64,000 nucleotides of DNA from an uncultured Formosa sp. Lineage in GTDB: Bacteria; Bacteroidota; Bacteroidia; Flavobacteriales; Flavobacteriaceae. Made by a program: the position numbers and the translations under genes. This document shows positions 36,964-45,810 of this stretch, piece after piece. Under the pieces are notes generated by a model that was not told the origin of the DNA, made no database searches, and saw only the letters and a program-made list of their open reading frames with translations. Position 1 is the first letter of the stretch, and the number at the start of each line of letters is the position of its first letter. The DNA lies in contig NZ_CANMTH010000001.1 in assembly GCF_947500765.1 (NCBI RefSeq), forward strand, positions 310,001 to 374,000. Reading direction: 5' to 3'.

Positions 36964-37314
36964 GTGATAGAAATACAAACCATACAAGACCTGTTGAATA
37001 CATCTTTACAATACGAATTGTATGGTAATTTGGTATTTCAGTTGAATAAAGATTTTAGACTAGCAAATATAGATTTTGATGTAGAAGCATCTATTTTACC
37101 TGAAGATTTAAAATTACAATTGCATGAAACGGTGTATAAACTCATACAAAATAAGTTTGCAGAGTATTTGAATTTGCTCTATATTATTGATGTTCCAGAA
37201 CAACAAATAAAAGCATTAGATGGTAGCGACACTTTAAAGCTGTCTGAGCAAGTTGCATTTTTAATTTTAAAACGCGAATGGCAAAAAGTTTGGTTTAAAC
37301 ATCAATATAAATAG
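36964..37314 (+). CDS. Conserved-looking small soluble protein, GTG start
   Basis: 116 residues, no signal peptide or membrane segment, mixed helical composition with many Leu and Gln. It begins with GTG 12 bases after the polyprenyl synthetase stop; no ATG is available near this point, and the frame is clean to 37314. Position suggests co-transcription with the synthetase. I do not recognise the family and assign no function. Confidence 0.75.
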   Translation: MIEIQTIQDLLNTSLQYELYGNLVFQLNKDFRLANIDFDVEASILPEDLKLQLHETVYKLIQNKFAEYLNLLYIIDVPEQQIKALDGSDTLKLSEQVAFLILKREWQKVWFKHQYK

Positions 37315-37325
37315 TTATAATGTAT

Positions 37326-37350
37326 AATATGTTTTGTTTTAAAACATATT
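37326..37350. terminator. AT-rich hairpin between convergent genes
   Basis: AATATGTTTT/AAAACATATT (37326-37335, 37341-37350) with loop GTTTT lies between the plus-strand 116-residue gene and the stop of the minus-strand 45-residue gene. A weak, possibly bidirectional terminator. Confidence 0.35.
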
Positions 37351-37476
37351 AAAAACGTGACCAAGCAACCAATAAAGTATTAAGAACACGAAAAACGTGC
37401 CAATACAACCACCTTTGCCGCCTCCAATTTTTTTCGCTCCCCAAGCAGCTCCAATAATTCTTAGTAATTTTTCCAT
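37339..37476 (-). CDS. 45-residue Gly-rich single-TM protein
   Basis: An open frame from an ATG at 37476 to a TAA at 37339. It begins MEKLLRIIGAAWGAKKIGGG; next comes KGGCIGT, and residues 27-42 form one strong membrane helix (TFFVFLILYWLLGHVF). The amphipathic Gly-rich N-terminus plus a terminal helix looks like a real small membrane protein, and the frame sits alone in a gap of just over 200 bases between flanking genes. No known family recognised; function unknown. Confidence rests on composition and position only. Confidence 0.6.
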   Translation of the reverse strand: MEKLLRIIGAAWGAKKIGGGKGGCIGTFFVFLILYWLLGHVFNMF

Positions 37477-37529
37477 TTTATTTTTTTTGAAAAGTATATA
37501 GAATTAACATTACAAATTAACGCTATCGA

Positions 37530-38057
37530 TTAAAAATATACCCTTATAAAAGGTGCCCACGGTGAAGCGTAAATACTTTTGTTGTCGTTGTAAAGTACAT
37601 CGTAACGTACGCCAACTGTAACGTTGTTCGTTTGATAACCTATACCAAGAAGTAAAGCTGGAGACCAATATTTTCTATCTGCATATAAAATTCTATCATT
37701 ATCATATTTTTTATTCACATATAATTGCTGATATTCTCCTGAAAGCTGAATATTTGGTGTGGGGTTATAAAGTCCAGTTAAAGTACCTCCTATAATGGTA
37801 GAAGTATAGAAGTTTTTTTGAGAGTTATATGTAAAATTTAACCCCACTCCTAATGCAAATTGAGAATTAAATTGATAGATGGCAGAAGGTTCTATTGTAC
37901 CACTAAAAAACTCGTTACCAAAACTAAGACCTAATCCTCCTCCAAATTTAATATTTTCGCTAAAACTTGAGTTTTGTGCATAAATATTCTTAAAACTCAG
38001 AGAAAAAAATGAAATTAGGATTATACTTTTAACAAAGTATTTATGGGCTTTATACAT
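37530..38057 (-). CDS. Small outer-membrane beta-barrel protein
   Basis: 175 residues with a signal peptide (KSIILISFFSLSFKNIYAQ). The mature part is eight or so alternating strands with Gly/aromatic pattern (FGGGLGLSFGNEF, SAIYQFNSQFALGVGLNFTY, PALLLGIGYQTNNVTVGVRYDVLY) and ends in F (PFIRVYF), the usual outer-membrane terminal residue. It belongs to the broad OMP_b-brl group. No enzymatic motif; role unknown. Divergent from sucA. Confidence 0.85.
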   Translation of the reverse strand: MYKAHKYFVKSIILISFFSLSFKNIYAQNSSFSENIKFGGGLGLSFGNEFFSGTIEPSAIYQFNSQFALGVGLNFTYNSQKNFYTSTIIGGTLTGLYNPTPNIQLSGEYQQLYVNKKYDNDRILYADRKYWSPALLLGIGYQTNNVTVGVRYDVLYNDNKSIYASPWAPFIRVYF

Positions 38058-38175
38058 GGTCGAGATAAATTTTAGTTAAAATTGCCTTATAAATATAATA
38101 AAAAGGTACCTAAGTTTAGTAAAAGTTGTACTTTTGTGTAAAATTTGTCAAAGCGAGAATTTCTCAAATAATATA

Positions 38176-40935
38176 ATGGATAAATATTCCTTTTTAAACG
38201 CAGCACCCACAGCATATTTTGCTGAATTATACGATCAATACTTACAAAACCCAGATTCCGTTGAGCCAAGTTGGAGGGCTTTCTTTCAAGGTTATGATTT
38301 TGGTAGCGAAAACGATATCGTTGAGTCAGAGTCTATGGAGAATTTCTCTTGTGATCATGTTTCAGAAAACCTAACAAAAGAATTCCAAGTTGTTCAATTG
38401 ATTGCTGGTTACCGTACCAGAGGGCATTTGTTTACTAAAACAAACCCTGTACGTGATCGTCGAACCTATTCGCCAACATTGGCCTTAGAAAATTTCGGAT
38501 TATCTAATAGTGACTTAGATACTGTTTTTTCAGCCGGAGAAATCCTAGGTATAGGATCTCAAACTCTGAGAGAGATTGTGAAACATTTAGAGAAAATATA
38601 CTGCGATTCTATTGGTATAGAATATATGTATGTTAGAAATCCTGAACGTAAGACTTGGATTCAACAAAAATTGAATATCAACGACAATCAGCCTAATTTC
38701 GATGTAAAGCATAAGAAGCATATTCTTAAAAAACTAAACGAAGCCGTGTCTTTCGAAAGTTTCCTACATACTAAGTATGTTGGTCAGAAACGATTTTCGT
38801 TAGAAGGGGGAGAGTCTTTAATTCCTGCACTAGATGCAGTTATTGAAAAAGCAGCAGATTATGGCGTAAAAGAATTTGTAATGGGAATGGCTCACCGTGG
38901 TCGTTTAAGTACGCTTACAAATATTTTCGGAAAATCGGCTAAAGATATCTTCAGTGAATTTGACGGTAAAGACTATGCCGAAGAGATTTTTGATGGCGAT
39001 GTAAAATATCATTTAGGTTGGACGAGTAATCGTGAAACCGATAACGGAAAAAAAATAAACCTAAACATCGCTCCAAACCCATCGCATTTAGAAACGGTAG
39101 GAGCCGTTGTAGAAGGTATTGTTCGTGCTAAACAAGACGATAAATATGCAGAAAATCCATCTCAAGTTCTACCAATTGTAGTTCACGGAGATGCTGCAAT
39201 TGCTGGTCAAGGTTTAGTTTACGAAATCGTGCAAATGGCACAGCTAGATGGTTATAAAACCAATGGAACGCTTCATATTGTTGTAAATAACCAAATCGGA
39301 TTTACAACCAATTATTTAGATGCACGTTCTAGTACCTATTGTACAGATGTTGCTAAAGTAACTTTGTCTCCAGTATTACACGTAAACGCAGATGATGTTG
39401 AAGCTGTTGTACATGCGATGCTTTTTGCTTTAGATTTCAGAATGCATTTTAAACGCGATGTATTTATTGATTTATTAGGATATAGAAAATATGGGCATAA
39501 CGAAGGTGATGAACCTCGTTTTACGCAACCTAAATTATATAAAGCTATTGCTAAGCATAAGAATCCTAGAGATATTTATGCTGAAAAATTAATAAGTGAA
39601 GGCGTAATCGATAAAGGTTATGTTAAAGAGCTTGAAGCAGCTTATAAAGCGAGTCTAGAAGAAGAGTTAGTTGATTCTCGTAAAGAAGAAAAAACAGTGA
39701 TCACGCCTTTCATGAAAGATGAATGGAAAGATTTTGTTCGCGTTACCGAACAAGATATGATGAAACCTGTAGATACAACAGTATCAAAAGAAAAATTAGC
39801 ACAAATCGCAAATGTGATATCTAATTTACCTGAAGATAAAAAGTTTATTCGTAAGATTGAACGTTTAGTACAGTCTAGAAAAACGATGTTCGAAGAAGAT
39901 AGGTTAGATTGGGCTATGGCAGAACATTTAGCATATGGAACACTTCTAGAAGAAGGTTTCGATGTTAGAATGTCTGGACAAGATGTGGAGCGTGGTACAT
40001 TTTCGCACCGTCATGCTGTTATTAAGGTAGAAGATAGTGAAGAAGAAGTGGTATTACTTAATAAGTTAAGCGATACTCAAGGAAGATTCTTTATTTATAA
40101 CTCCTTATTATCTGAGTATGGTGTTGTAGGATTCGATTATGGTTATGCTATGGCTAGTCCTAAAACATTAACCATTTGGGAAGCACAATTTGGAGACTTT
40201 GGTAACGGAGCTCAAATTATGTTAGACCAATATATCTCTGCCGCAGAAGATAAATGGAAACTTCAAAACGGATTGGTAATGTTATTACCACACGGTTATG
40301 AAGGTCAAGGTGCAGAACACTCATCGGGGCGTATGGAGCGTTATTTACAATTGTGTGCTAAAGACAATATGTTTGTAGCAGACTGTACAACACCTGCAAA
40401 TATTTATCATTTGTTGCGTAAACAAATGAAATCTAATTTTAGAAAGCCTTTAATTGTTTTTACTCCTAAGAGTTTATTACGTCATCCAAAAGTGGTGTCT
40501 ACTGTAGATGAGTTTGCAAACGGAAGTTTTCAAATGGTTATAGATGATGAGTCTGTAACGGTTGAAAAAGTTAAATCACTTGTGTTTGTCACTGGTAAAT
40601 TCTATTACGATTTATTAGAAGAGAAAGAAGAACAAGGAAGAGACGATATTGCATTAGTGAGAGTAGAGCAATTATTCCCATTACCTGCAACTGCAATTAG
40701 AGATGCGATTGCTAAATATAATAATGCTGAAGAAGTTGTTTGGGCACAAGAAGAGCCAAGAAACATGGGGGCTTATGCTCATATGTTAATGCATTTAGAC
40801 GAAGCAAAAACTTTCAGATTTGCAGGTAGACGTCCTTATGGTGCACCAGCAGCGGGTAGTGCTACACGTTCTAAACGCCGTCATAAAGAAGTAATCGACT
40901 TTGTTTTCGATAAAACAAAAAACAACCAACGATAA
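38176..40935 (+). CDS. sucA: 2-Oxoglutarate dehydrogenase E1 component
   Basis: 919 residues from the ATG at 38176 (MDKYSFLNAAPTAYF, the family N-terminus); a longer frame from 38134 adds an unrelated Cys-containing stretch. It carries the 2-OGDH N-terminal segment that binds E2 (YLQNPDSVEPSWRAFFQGY), a thiamine-diphosphate core (GDAAIAGQGLVYE; HNEGDEPRFTQP) and the C-terminal transketolase-like domain (HGYEGQGAEHSSGRMERYLQL). It decarboxylates 2-oxoglutarate in the TCA cycle and passes the succinyl group to SucB. TACTTTTG at 38129-38136 is a possible -7 element. sucB follows after 33 bases. Confidence 0.98.
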   Translation: MDKYSFLNAAPTAYFAELYDQYLQNPDSVEPSWRAFFQGYDFGSENDIVESESMENFSCDHVSENLTKEFQVVQLIAGYRTRGHLFTKTNPVRDRRTYSPTLALENFGLSNSDLDTVFSAGEILGIGSQTLREIVKHLEKIYCDSIGIEYMYVRNPERKTWIQQKLNINDNQPNFDVKHKKHILKKLNEAVSFESFLHTKYVGQKRFSLEGGESLIPALDAVIEKAADYGVKEFVMGMAHRGRLSTLTNIFGKSAKDIFSEFDGKDYAEEIFDGDVKYHLGWTSNRETDNGKKINLNIAPNPSHLETVGAVVEGIVRAKQDDKYAENPSQVLPIVVHGDAAIAGQGLVYEIVQMAQLDGYKTNGTLHIVVNNQIGFTTNYLDARSSTYCTDVAKVTLSPVLHVNADDVEAVVHAMLFALDFRMHFKRDVFIDLLGYRKYGHNEGDEPRFTQPKLYKAIAKHKNPRDIYAEKLISEGVIDKGYVKELEAAYKASLEEELVDSRKEEKTVITPFMKDEWKDFVRVTEQDMMKPVDTTVSKEKLAQIANVISNLPEDKKFIRKIERLVQSRKTMFEEDRLDWAMAEHLAYGTLLEEGFDVRMSGQDVERGTFSHRHAVIKVEDSEEEVVLLNKLSDTQGRFFIYNSLLSEYGVVGFDYGYAMASPKTLTIWEAQFGDFGNGAQIMLDQYISAAEDKWKLQNGLVMLLPHGYEGQGAEHSSGRMERYLQLCAKDNMFVADCTTPANIYHLLRKQMKSNFRKPLIVFTPKSLLRHPKVVSTVDEFANGSFQMVIDDESVTVEKVKSLVFVTGKFYYDLLEEKEEQGRDDIALVRVEQLFPLPATAIRDAIAKYNNAEEVVWAQEEPRNMGAYAHMLMHLDEAKTFRFAGRRPYGAPAAGSATRSKRRHKEVIDFVFDKTKNNQR

Positions 40936-40968
40936 TTTAAAAATAAGATTAAACTAAAATATTGAACG

Positions 40969-42186
40969 ATGATTTTAGAAATGAAAGTACCTTCTCCTGG
41001 AGAATCTATCACAGAAGTTGAAATAGCAACATGGTTAGTCCAAGATGGTGATTATGTAGAAAAAGATCAAGCAATTGCTGAGGTTGATAGTGATAAAGCA
41101 ACACTAGAGCTTCCTGCTGAAGAAAGTGGAATCATAACGCTTAAAGCAGAAGAAGGAGATGCTGTTGCTGTTGGTGAGGTTGTATGTTTAATAGATACAA
41201 GTGCTGCAAAACCAGAAGGTGATGCGCCCGCTAAAGAAGATAAAAAAGAAGAAGTTACTGCTCAAAAAGCTGAAGCTCCTAAAGCTGCTCCTGTAGCAGA
41301 AAAAACATATGCATCTGGTACAGCAAGTCCTGCCGCTAAAAAGATTTTAGCAGAAAAAGGTATGGATGCTGCGAGTATAGTAGGTACGGGTAAAGCAGGT
41401 CGTGTAACTAAAGACGATGCTGTTCAGGCAAGACCATCTATGGGAACTCCAACAGGAGGAAGTAGAGGCGAGTCTCGTTCTAAATTATCAATGTTACGTC
41501 GTAAAGTTGCAGAACGTTTAGTTGCTGTTAAAAACGAAACGGCAATGCTAACAACTTTTAATGAAGTTGATATGTCTCCAATCTTTTCTTTAAGAAAAGA
41601 ATACAAAGAAGAATTTAAGGCTAAGCATGGTGTTGGTTTAGGGTTTATGAGTTTCTTTACTTTAGCAGTTGTTAGAGCATTAGAAATGTACCCAGCTGTA
41701 AATTCTATGATGGATGGTAAAGAAATGCTTTCTTACGATTTTTGTGATATTAGTATTGCGGTTTCTGGACCTAAAGGATTAATGGTCCCAGTAATTAGAA
41801 ATGCTGAAAACTTAAGTTTTAGAGGTGTTGAAGCTGAAGTTAAACGTTTAGCACTTCGTGCAAGAGACGGTCAGATTACTGTAGATGAAATGACGGGCGG
41901 AACATTTACTATTACTAATGGAGGTGTATTTGGTAGTATGTTGTCTACACCAATTATTAATCCACCTCAAAGTGGTATTCTAGGTATGCATAATATTGTT
42001 GAGCGTCCAGTCGCTGTAGATGGTCAAGTTGTTATTAGACCAATTATGTATGTAGCCTTATCTTACGATCATAGAATTATAGATGGTAAAGAAAGTGTAG
42101 GATTCTTAGTTGCTGTTAAAGAAGCTTTAGAAAATCCACAAGAATTATTAATGAATAACGATGTTAAGAGAGCTCTAGAATTATAG
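40969..42186 (+). CDS. sucB: Dihydrolipoyl succinyltransferase (E2 of 2-oxoglutarate dehydrogenase)
   Basis: 405 residues. The lipoyl domain (1-77) has the lipoylated K43 in [10 protein letters not shown]. An Ala/Glu/Lys-rich linker is followed by the peripheral subunit-binding domain ([13 protein letters not shown]...[13 protein letters not shown], about 118-147). The catalytic domain ends with the active-site His in [15 protein letters not shown]. It transfers the succinyl group to CoA. One lipoyl domain only, as usual for SucB. No lpd gene is nearby, so E3 must be encoded elsewhere. Followed by a strong terminator. Confidence 0.97.
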   Translation: MILEMKVPSPGESITEVEIATWLVQDGDYVEKDQAIAEVDSDKATLELPAEESGIITLKAEEGDAVAVGEVVCLIDTSAAKPEGDAPAKEDKKEEVTAQKAEAPKAAPVAEKTYASGTASPAAKKILAEKGMDAASIVGTGKAGRVTKDDAVQARPSMGTPTGGSRGESRSKLSMLRRKVAERLVAVKNETAMLTTFNEVDMSPIFSLRKEYKEEFKAKHGVGLGFMSFFTLAVVRALEMYPAVNSMMDGKEMLSYDFCDISIAVSGPKGLMVPVIRNAENLSFRGVEAEVKRLALRARDGQITVDEMTGGTFTITNGGVFGSMLSTPIINPPQSGILGMHNIVERPVAVDGQVVIRPIMYVALSYDHRIIDGKESVGFLVAVKEALENPQELLMNNDVKRALEL

Positions 42187-42212
42187 AGAGAGCTTAGTTA
42201 TCTATTATAAAT

Positions 42213-42248
42213 AAAAAAAGGACAATCAAATGATTGTCCTTTTTTTTA
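42213..42248 (+). terminator. sucAB terminator
   Basis: A 16-bp stem AAAAAAAGGACAATCA/TGATTGTCCTTTTTTT (42213-42228, 42231-42246), 26 bases after the sucB stop. Confidence 0.92.
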
Positions 42249-42253
42249 TTTGG

Positions 42254-42370
42254 TTACGTTAATGTGTGAAAAATACAAAATAGATTTAACGCAATAATCA
42301 TTAAGGCAGACATTGATACGCCTACAGTAAATAATACTTGTTGAGAATGAGAATGTGTTTGATTTTCCAT
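42254..42370 (-). CDS. 38-residue single-TM protein
   Basis: An open frame from ATG at 42370 to TAA at 42254: a His/Ser/Gln-rich N-terminus (MENQTHSHSQQ) followed by one membrane helix (VLFTVGVSMSALMIIALNLFCIF). Small proteins of this build occur in Bacteroidota, but I recognise no family. It sits between the sucAB terminator and the terminator-like hairpin at 42464-42488. It could still be a chance frame. Confidence 0.45.
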   Translation of the reverse strand: MENQTHSHSQQVLFTVGVSMSALMIIALNLFCIFHTLT

Positions 42371-42463
42371 AATACTTGAATTGGCAGTTTTAGAGGAATT
42401 AAAAACAATCTAGTTTGACTTATTAAAGTTAAAATATGTAAAATGAACGTCTCTAAATTAAAA

Positions 42464-42490
42464 ACTCTGCACCATTATAGTGCAGAGTTA
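42464..42490 (-). terminator. Terminator-like hairpin downstream of the NarL-type regulator
   Basis: ACTCTGCAC/GTGCAGAGT (42464-42472, 42480-42488); the minus-strand flank is TTTTTAATTT, so it would stop transcription coming from the regulator gene about 90 bases away. Confidence 0.6.
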
Positions 42491-42556
42491 AATTAATAAT
42501 CCTCCCTAAGAACTAATTAATAGCACTGTAAATGTATTGGAAATAAGTGTAGTATG

Positions 42557-42578
42557 AAATACGTAAGCATACGTATTT
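42557..42578. terminator. Hairpin at the 3' end of the NarL-type regulator
   Basis: AAATACGTA/TACGTATTT with loop AGCA lies 2 bases beyond the regulator stop. The T-run is on the plus strand, so its role for the minus-strand gene is uncertain. Confidence 0.4.
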
Positions 42579-42580
42579 TT

Positions 42581-43213
42581 TTAAAAAATGTCTTTATTGT
42601 TTGTAACCCAAATAAATAAGGCATTGGGTTTGCCGTGAAGATTAAGCTTATTTACAATATTGCTTCTATGTTTATCAATAGTTCTGGAAGACACATTTAA
42701 TTCGTCTGCTATTTCAGGGCTTGTTTTGTTTTGGGCAATCTGTTTAATAATTTTTATTTCGGTTTTGGTAAGTTTATTTAAAACCGTTAACGCTGTGTTG
42801 GTTTGTGATTTCTCTAGATTAGGAATAATATCTTGACTAAAATAAGGCTGATTATTTATCACACTTTCAATACAATTTTCAATTTCTTCAACAGCAAATT
42901 CTTTTAAAATATATCCGTATATATTTAATTCCTTGGCTTGGTTGTAAACGTCTTCGCGTTTATCAAAAGTGATTAAAATAATTTTTGTAGGTATATCATT
43001 CTTTTTGCAATCCTCTGCAATTTCAATTCCTGTTCTGTTGGGCATTCTAATATCTAGAATTGCAATTTCAGGTTTTAATTTTATAATTAGGTTGTATGCA
43101 GATTGTCCATCGGTAGCGCTTCCTACAATGTTGTAATTTATAGAAGTAAGATAATTTGTCATGCCCTTAAGCATTAAAGGGTGATCATCTGCTATTACTA
43201 TCGATGTTTTCAT
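42581..43213 (-). CDS. NarL/LuxR-family response regulator
   Basis: 210 residues. The receiver domain (1-120) has D9-D10, phospho-acceptor D54 (AILDIRMPNR) and K104 (YILKEF). The LuxR-type helix-turn-helix (about 145-205) contains LTKTEIKIIKQIAQNKTSPEIADELNVSSRTIDKHRSNIV. No histidine kinase gene is adjacent, so this is an orphan whose partner lies elsewhere. Target genes unknown. The retropepsin-like gene lies 33 bases upstream on the same strand and may share a transcript. Confidence 0.94.
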   Translation of the reverse strand: MKTSIVIADDHPLMLKGMTNYLTSINYNIVGSATDGQSAYNLIIKLKPEIAILDIRMPNRTGIEIAEDCKKNDIPTKIILITFDKREDVYNQAKELNIYGYILKEFAVEEIENCIESVINNQPYFSQDIIPNLEKSQTNTALTVLNKLTKTEIKIIKQIAQNKTSPEIADELNVSSRTIDKHRSNIVNKLNLHGKPNALFIWVTNNKDIF

Positions 43214-43246
43214 GAGGAGGCTTTGTGTTTACAACCTCTAAATATA

Positions 43247-43705
43247 CTATTTCTTATTTAAAGGTGTTTTTTTAAGGTATAGATATTTCTTATCATAATC
43301 TATAATACCTTTTCCTTTTTTAAGAATATCAGCTCCAATAATACCATCTACAGGTGTAGAATTATGATTAATTAAAGCGGTATTAACATGTGTTAAGTCA
43401 AACAAAATTAAAGCAAGGTTGTTTTTTTTCCATTTTCCAATTTTTATAGTGTTTTTTTTGGAAAGCTGAGTAACCATATCTGTCGCTCCAGCACCTGCAG
43501 CTTTAATTTCTGAATCTTTTACTTTTAATTTAAAACGTTCTATGGCTTCAAATCCAACGCAAGAACTTGAAGCGCCAGTATCTAAAATGAAAAGTCCTCT
43601 TTGACCATTTATTGTTGCTGAAATTTCAAAATGATTGGTTTTTGTCAGTTTTAATTTAATTTTAACGTAATCTTTATCTAATAGAAATTCTTGAAGTGAT
43701 GTCAT
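43247..43705 (-). CDS. Retropepsin-like aspartic protease-fold protein
   Basis: 152 residues, a single retroviral-type aspartyl protease domain. The active-site triad D42-T43-G44 is intact (LFILDTGASSSCVG), and a hydrophobic-hydrophobic-Gly partner segment occurs near IGADILKKGKGIIDY. Such enzymes act as homodimers. No signal peptide or membrane helix is seen, so it appears cytoplasmic, unlike many bacterial relatives. Its substrate is unknown, and protease activity is inferred from the motif. Same strand as the downstream response regulator. Confidence 0.87.
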   Translation of the reverse strand: MTSLQEFLLDKDYVKIKLKLTKTNHFEISATINGQRGLFILDTGASSSCVGFEAIERFKLKVKDSEIKAAGAGATDMVTQLSKKNTIKIGKWKKNNLALILFDLTHVNTALINHNSTPVDGIIGADILKKGKGIIDYDKKYLYLKKTPLNKK

Positions 43706-43748
43706 CTTAAAAAAAATAATTTAAGCAAATATAGTGATGTAAAACCAT

Positions 43749-43756
43749 TAATTTTG
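43749..43756 (+). promoter_or_regulatory. TAnnTTTG -7 element 4 nt before tatD ATG
   Basis: TAATTTTG ends 4 bases before the ATG at 43761, matching the arrangement at 1714 and 35965; leaderless transcription is inferred. Confidence 0.45.
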
Positions 43757-43760
43757 TAGA

Positions 43761-44528
43761 ATGATTATTACAGACACACACACACATTTATACAGTGACG
43801 CTTTTGATGTAGATAGAGAAGAAATGATTCAACGTGCTATAGACGCTGGTGTTTCAAGATTCTTTATACCTGCAATAGATTCAACTCATACAGGGCATAT
43901 GCTTGAGTTAAAACGCAATTTTCCTGACCATATGTTTCTAATGTCGGGTTTGCATCCAACAAGTGTAAAAGACAACTATAAAGAGGAGTTGCTTCATGTA
44001 GAGCAGCAACTAAGTCAAAATAAATATTATGCTATTGGCGAGATTGGTATTGATTTATATTGGGATCGCTCTACTTTAACAATTCAACAAGATGCTTTTA
44101 GGCAGCAAATTAAATGGGCTAAATCTTATAAATTACCCATTGTAATTCATTGTAGAGAAGCGTTCGACGAAGTTTTTGCTATTTTAGAAGAAGAAAAAGG
44201 AGATGATTTATTCGGACTTTTTCATTGTTTTACAGGAACTTTAGAACAAGCGCAACAAGCAATATCTTATAATATGAAATTGGGAATAGGAGGAGTTGTG
44301 ACTTTTAAAAATGGTAAAATAGATAAGTTTTTGAAAGAAATAGACCTAAAACATATTGTTTTAGAGACAGATTCGCCTTATTTAGCGCCAACACCATATC
44401 GAGGGAAACGAAATGAAAGTGTCTATATTTTAAAAGTCGTAGAAAAATTATCCGATATTTATCAGGTTTCAGAAGAAGACATTGCAGCTATTACAACTCA
44501 AAATTCAAAAGCCATTTTTGGTATATAG
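43761..44528 (+). CDS. TatD-family metal-dependent hydrolase
   Basis: 255 residues in a TIM-barrel amidohydrolase fold. Metal ligands are visible: H7 and H9 (TDTHTHLY), Glu in GEIGID, His in IVIHCRE, His in FHCFTG, and Asp in ETDSPYLAP. TatD proteins are 3'-5' exonucleases or DNases; E. coli has three paralogs, so the exact member is not fixed. The asparaginase gene follows after 2 bases, indicating one operon. The ACACAC-rich start simply encodes the TDTHTH motif. Confidence 0.95.
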   Translation: MIITDTHTHLYSDAFDVDREEMIQRAIDAGVSRFFIPAIDSTHTGHMLELKRNFPDHMFLMSGLHPTSVKDNYKEELLHVEQQLSQNKYYAIGEIGIDLYWDRSTLTIQQDAFRQQIKWAKSYKLPIVIHCREAFDEVFAILEEEKGDDLFGLFHCFTGTLEQAQQAISYNMKLGIGGVVTFKNGKIDKFLKEIDLKHIVLETDSPYLAPTPYRGKRNESVYILKVVEKLSDIYQVSEEDIAAITTQNSKAIFGI

Positions 44529-44530
44529 TA

Positions 44531-45562
44531 ATGACGAAGTCTAAAACTAATATTTTACTTATTTACACAGGCGGAACCATTGGTATGGTTAAAGATTTTG
44601 AAACAGGAGCATTAAAAGCATTCGATTTTAAAAATCTATTAGATAAAATTCCAGAATTAAAGCAATTAGATTGTGGTATAGAAACATTTTCATTTCCAGA
44701 ACCTATAGATTCTAGTAATATGAATCCAGAATATTGGATCGAAATAGCTAAAATAATAGAATCTAATTATGATGATTTTGATGGATTTGTAGTGCTACAT
44801 GGAAGTGATACCATGAGTTATACTGCTTCGGCTTTAAGTTTTATGCTTGAACATTTAGCAAAACCAGTCGTTTTTACGGGATCTCAGTTGCCAATAGGTG
44901 ATTTGCGTACAGATGCTAAAGAAAATCTAATTACGTCCATTCATGTGGCTTCTTTGCAACGTTACAATAAGCCAGTGATAAGGGAGGTGACCTTGTATTT
45001 TGAATATAAATTATACAGAGCAAATAGAACAACAAAAATTAATGCAGAACATTTCGAAGCTTTTGCTTCTTTAAATTATCCGGATTTAGTAACATCTGGT
45101 GTGCATTTAAAAGTGAATCATGATTATTTGTTTAAGCCAAATCTTAAAAAAAACTTTAAAGTTCATAAAGTTTTAGATGTTAATATTGCCTTAATAAAAC
45201 TTTTTCCCGGAATTTCTGAAGGTGTTTTGCAAAGCATTTTTAATACTCCAGGATTAAAAGGAGTGGTTTTGGAAACTTATGGCGCAGGAAATTGTACTAC
45301 CGAATCTTGGTTTTTTAATATTTTAAAAGCTGCAATTTTAAAAGGAATTCACATTGTAAATATTACACAGTGTTCGGGTGGAAGTGTGCTTATGGGACAG
45401 TATCAAACTAGTGAACAGTTAAAGAAAATGGGGGTTATTTCTGGAAAAGACATCACTTCAGAGGCTGCAATATGTAAATTGATGTATTTACTTGGTCAGA
45501 ATGTTTCTGCTAAAGTATTCAAAACCATATATGAAACATCTTTGAGAGGAGAAATGACTTAA
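44531..45562 (+). CDS. Type I (cytoplasmic) L-asparaginase
   Basis: 343 residues, no signal peptide. It shows both active-site Thr motifs of the family: LLIYTGGTIGM near the N-terminus and VLHGSDTMSYTASAL, plus the conserved Lys in RTDAKENL. It hydrolyses asparagine to aspartate and ammonia; the lack of a signal points to the cytoplasmic AnsA type. Two bases after tatD, so co-transcribed. Followed by tRNA-Ser. Confidence 0.94.
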   Translation: MTKSKTNILLIYTGGTIGMVKDFETGALKAFDFKNLLDKIPELKQLDCGIETFSFPEPIDSSNMNPEYWIEIAKIIESNYDDFDGFVVLHGSDTMSYTASALSFMLEHLAKPVVFTGSQLPIGDLRTDAKENLITSIHVASLQRYNKPVIREVTLYFEYKLYRANRTTKINAEHFEAFASLNYPDLVTSGVHLKVNHDYLFKPNLKKNFKVHKVLDVNIALIKLFPGISEGVLQSIFNTPGLKGVVLETYGAGNCTTESWFFNILKAAILKGIHIVNITQCSGGSVLMGQYQTSEQLKKMGVISGKDITSEAAICKLMYLLGQNVSAKVFKTIYETSLRGEMT

Positions 45563-45634
45563 AATTAACTGATAAAATTTTCAGGTCTTAAAGATTTTTT
45601 GTTATTTGCCGTATGTAATGAAAAAGTAAAAAAC

Positions 45635-45722
45635 AGAGAGGTGGCCGAGTGGTCGAAGGCGCACGCCTGGAAAGTGTGTATACGCCAAAAGCGTATCGAG
45701 GGTTCGAATCCCTTCCTCTCTG
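45635..45722 (+). tRNA. tRNA-Ser(GGA)
   Basis: An 88-base class II tRNA. The acceptor stem is AGAGAGG/CCTCTCT with discriminator G at 45722. The D-arm follows the standard pattern (TGGCCGAGTGG), the anticodon GGA sits at 45669-45671 in CTGGAAA, the long variable arm is TACGC/GCGTA, and the T-arm is GGGTTCGAATCCC. The closest match I know is tRNA-Ser(GGA), which reads UCC and UCU. The CCA end is not encoded. Confidence 0.96.
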
Positions 45723-45744
45723 CAGATAATTCTGATGACGTTTT

Positions 45745-45777
45745 TTGTTTTTTAATTACAATTTTTTTATATCTTTA
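45745..45777 (+). promoter_or_regulatory. Possible promoter of the exbB cluster
   Basis: TTG at 45745-45747, a 22-base spacer, then TATCTTTA at 45770-45777, 33 bases before the exbB ATG. The spacer is slightly long and the last -7 base deviates. Confidence 0.4.
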
Positions 45778-45810
45778 ACACTTTAACTAATAAAATTAAG
45801 ATCAAGAACA

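Noticed and set aside
38134..38175. Upstream Met start for sucA
   Set aside because: The added residues are unrelated to the E1 family, and the TAnnTTTG element lies at 38129, too close for that start.
43773..43790. CACACACA microsatellite-like run
   Set aside because: It lies at the tatD start and simply encodes the conserved metal-binding TDTHTH motif.
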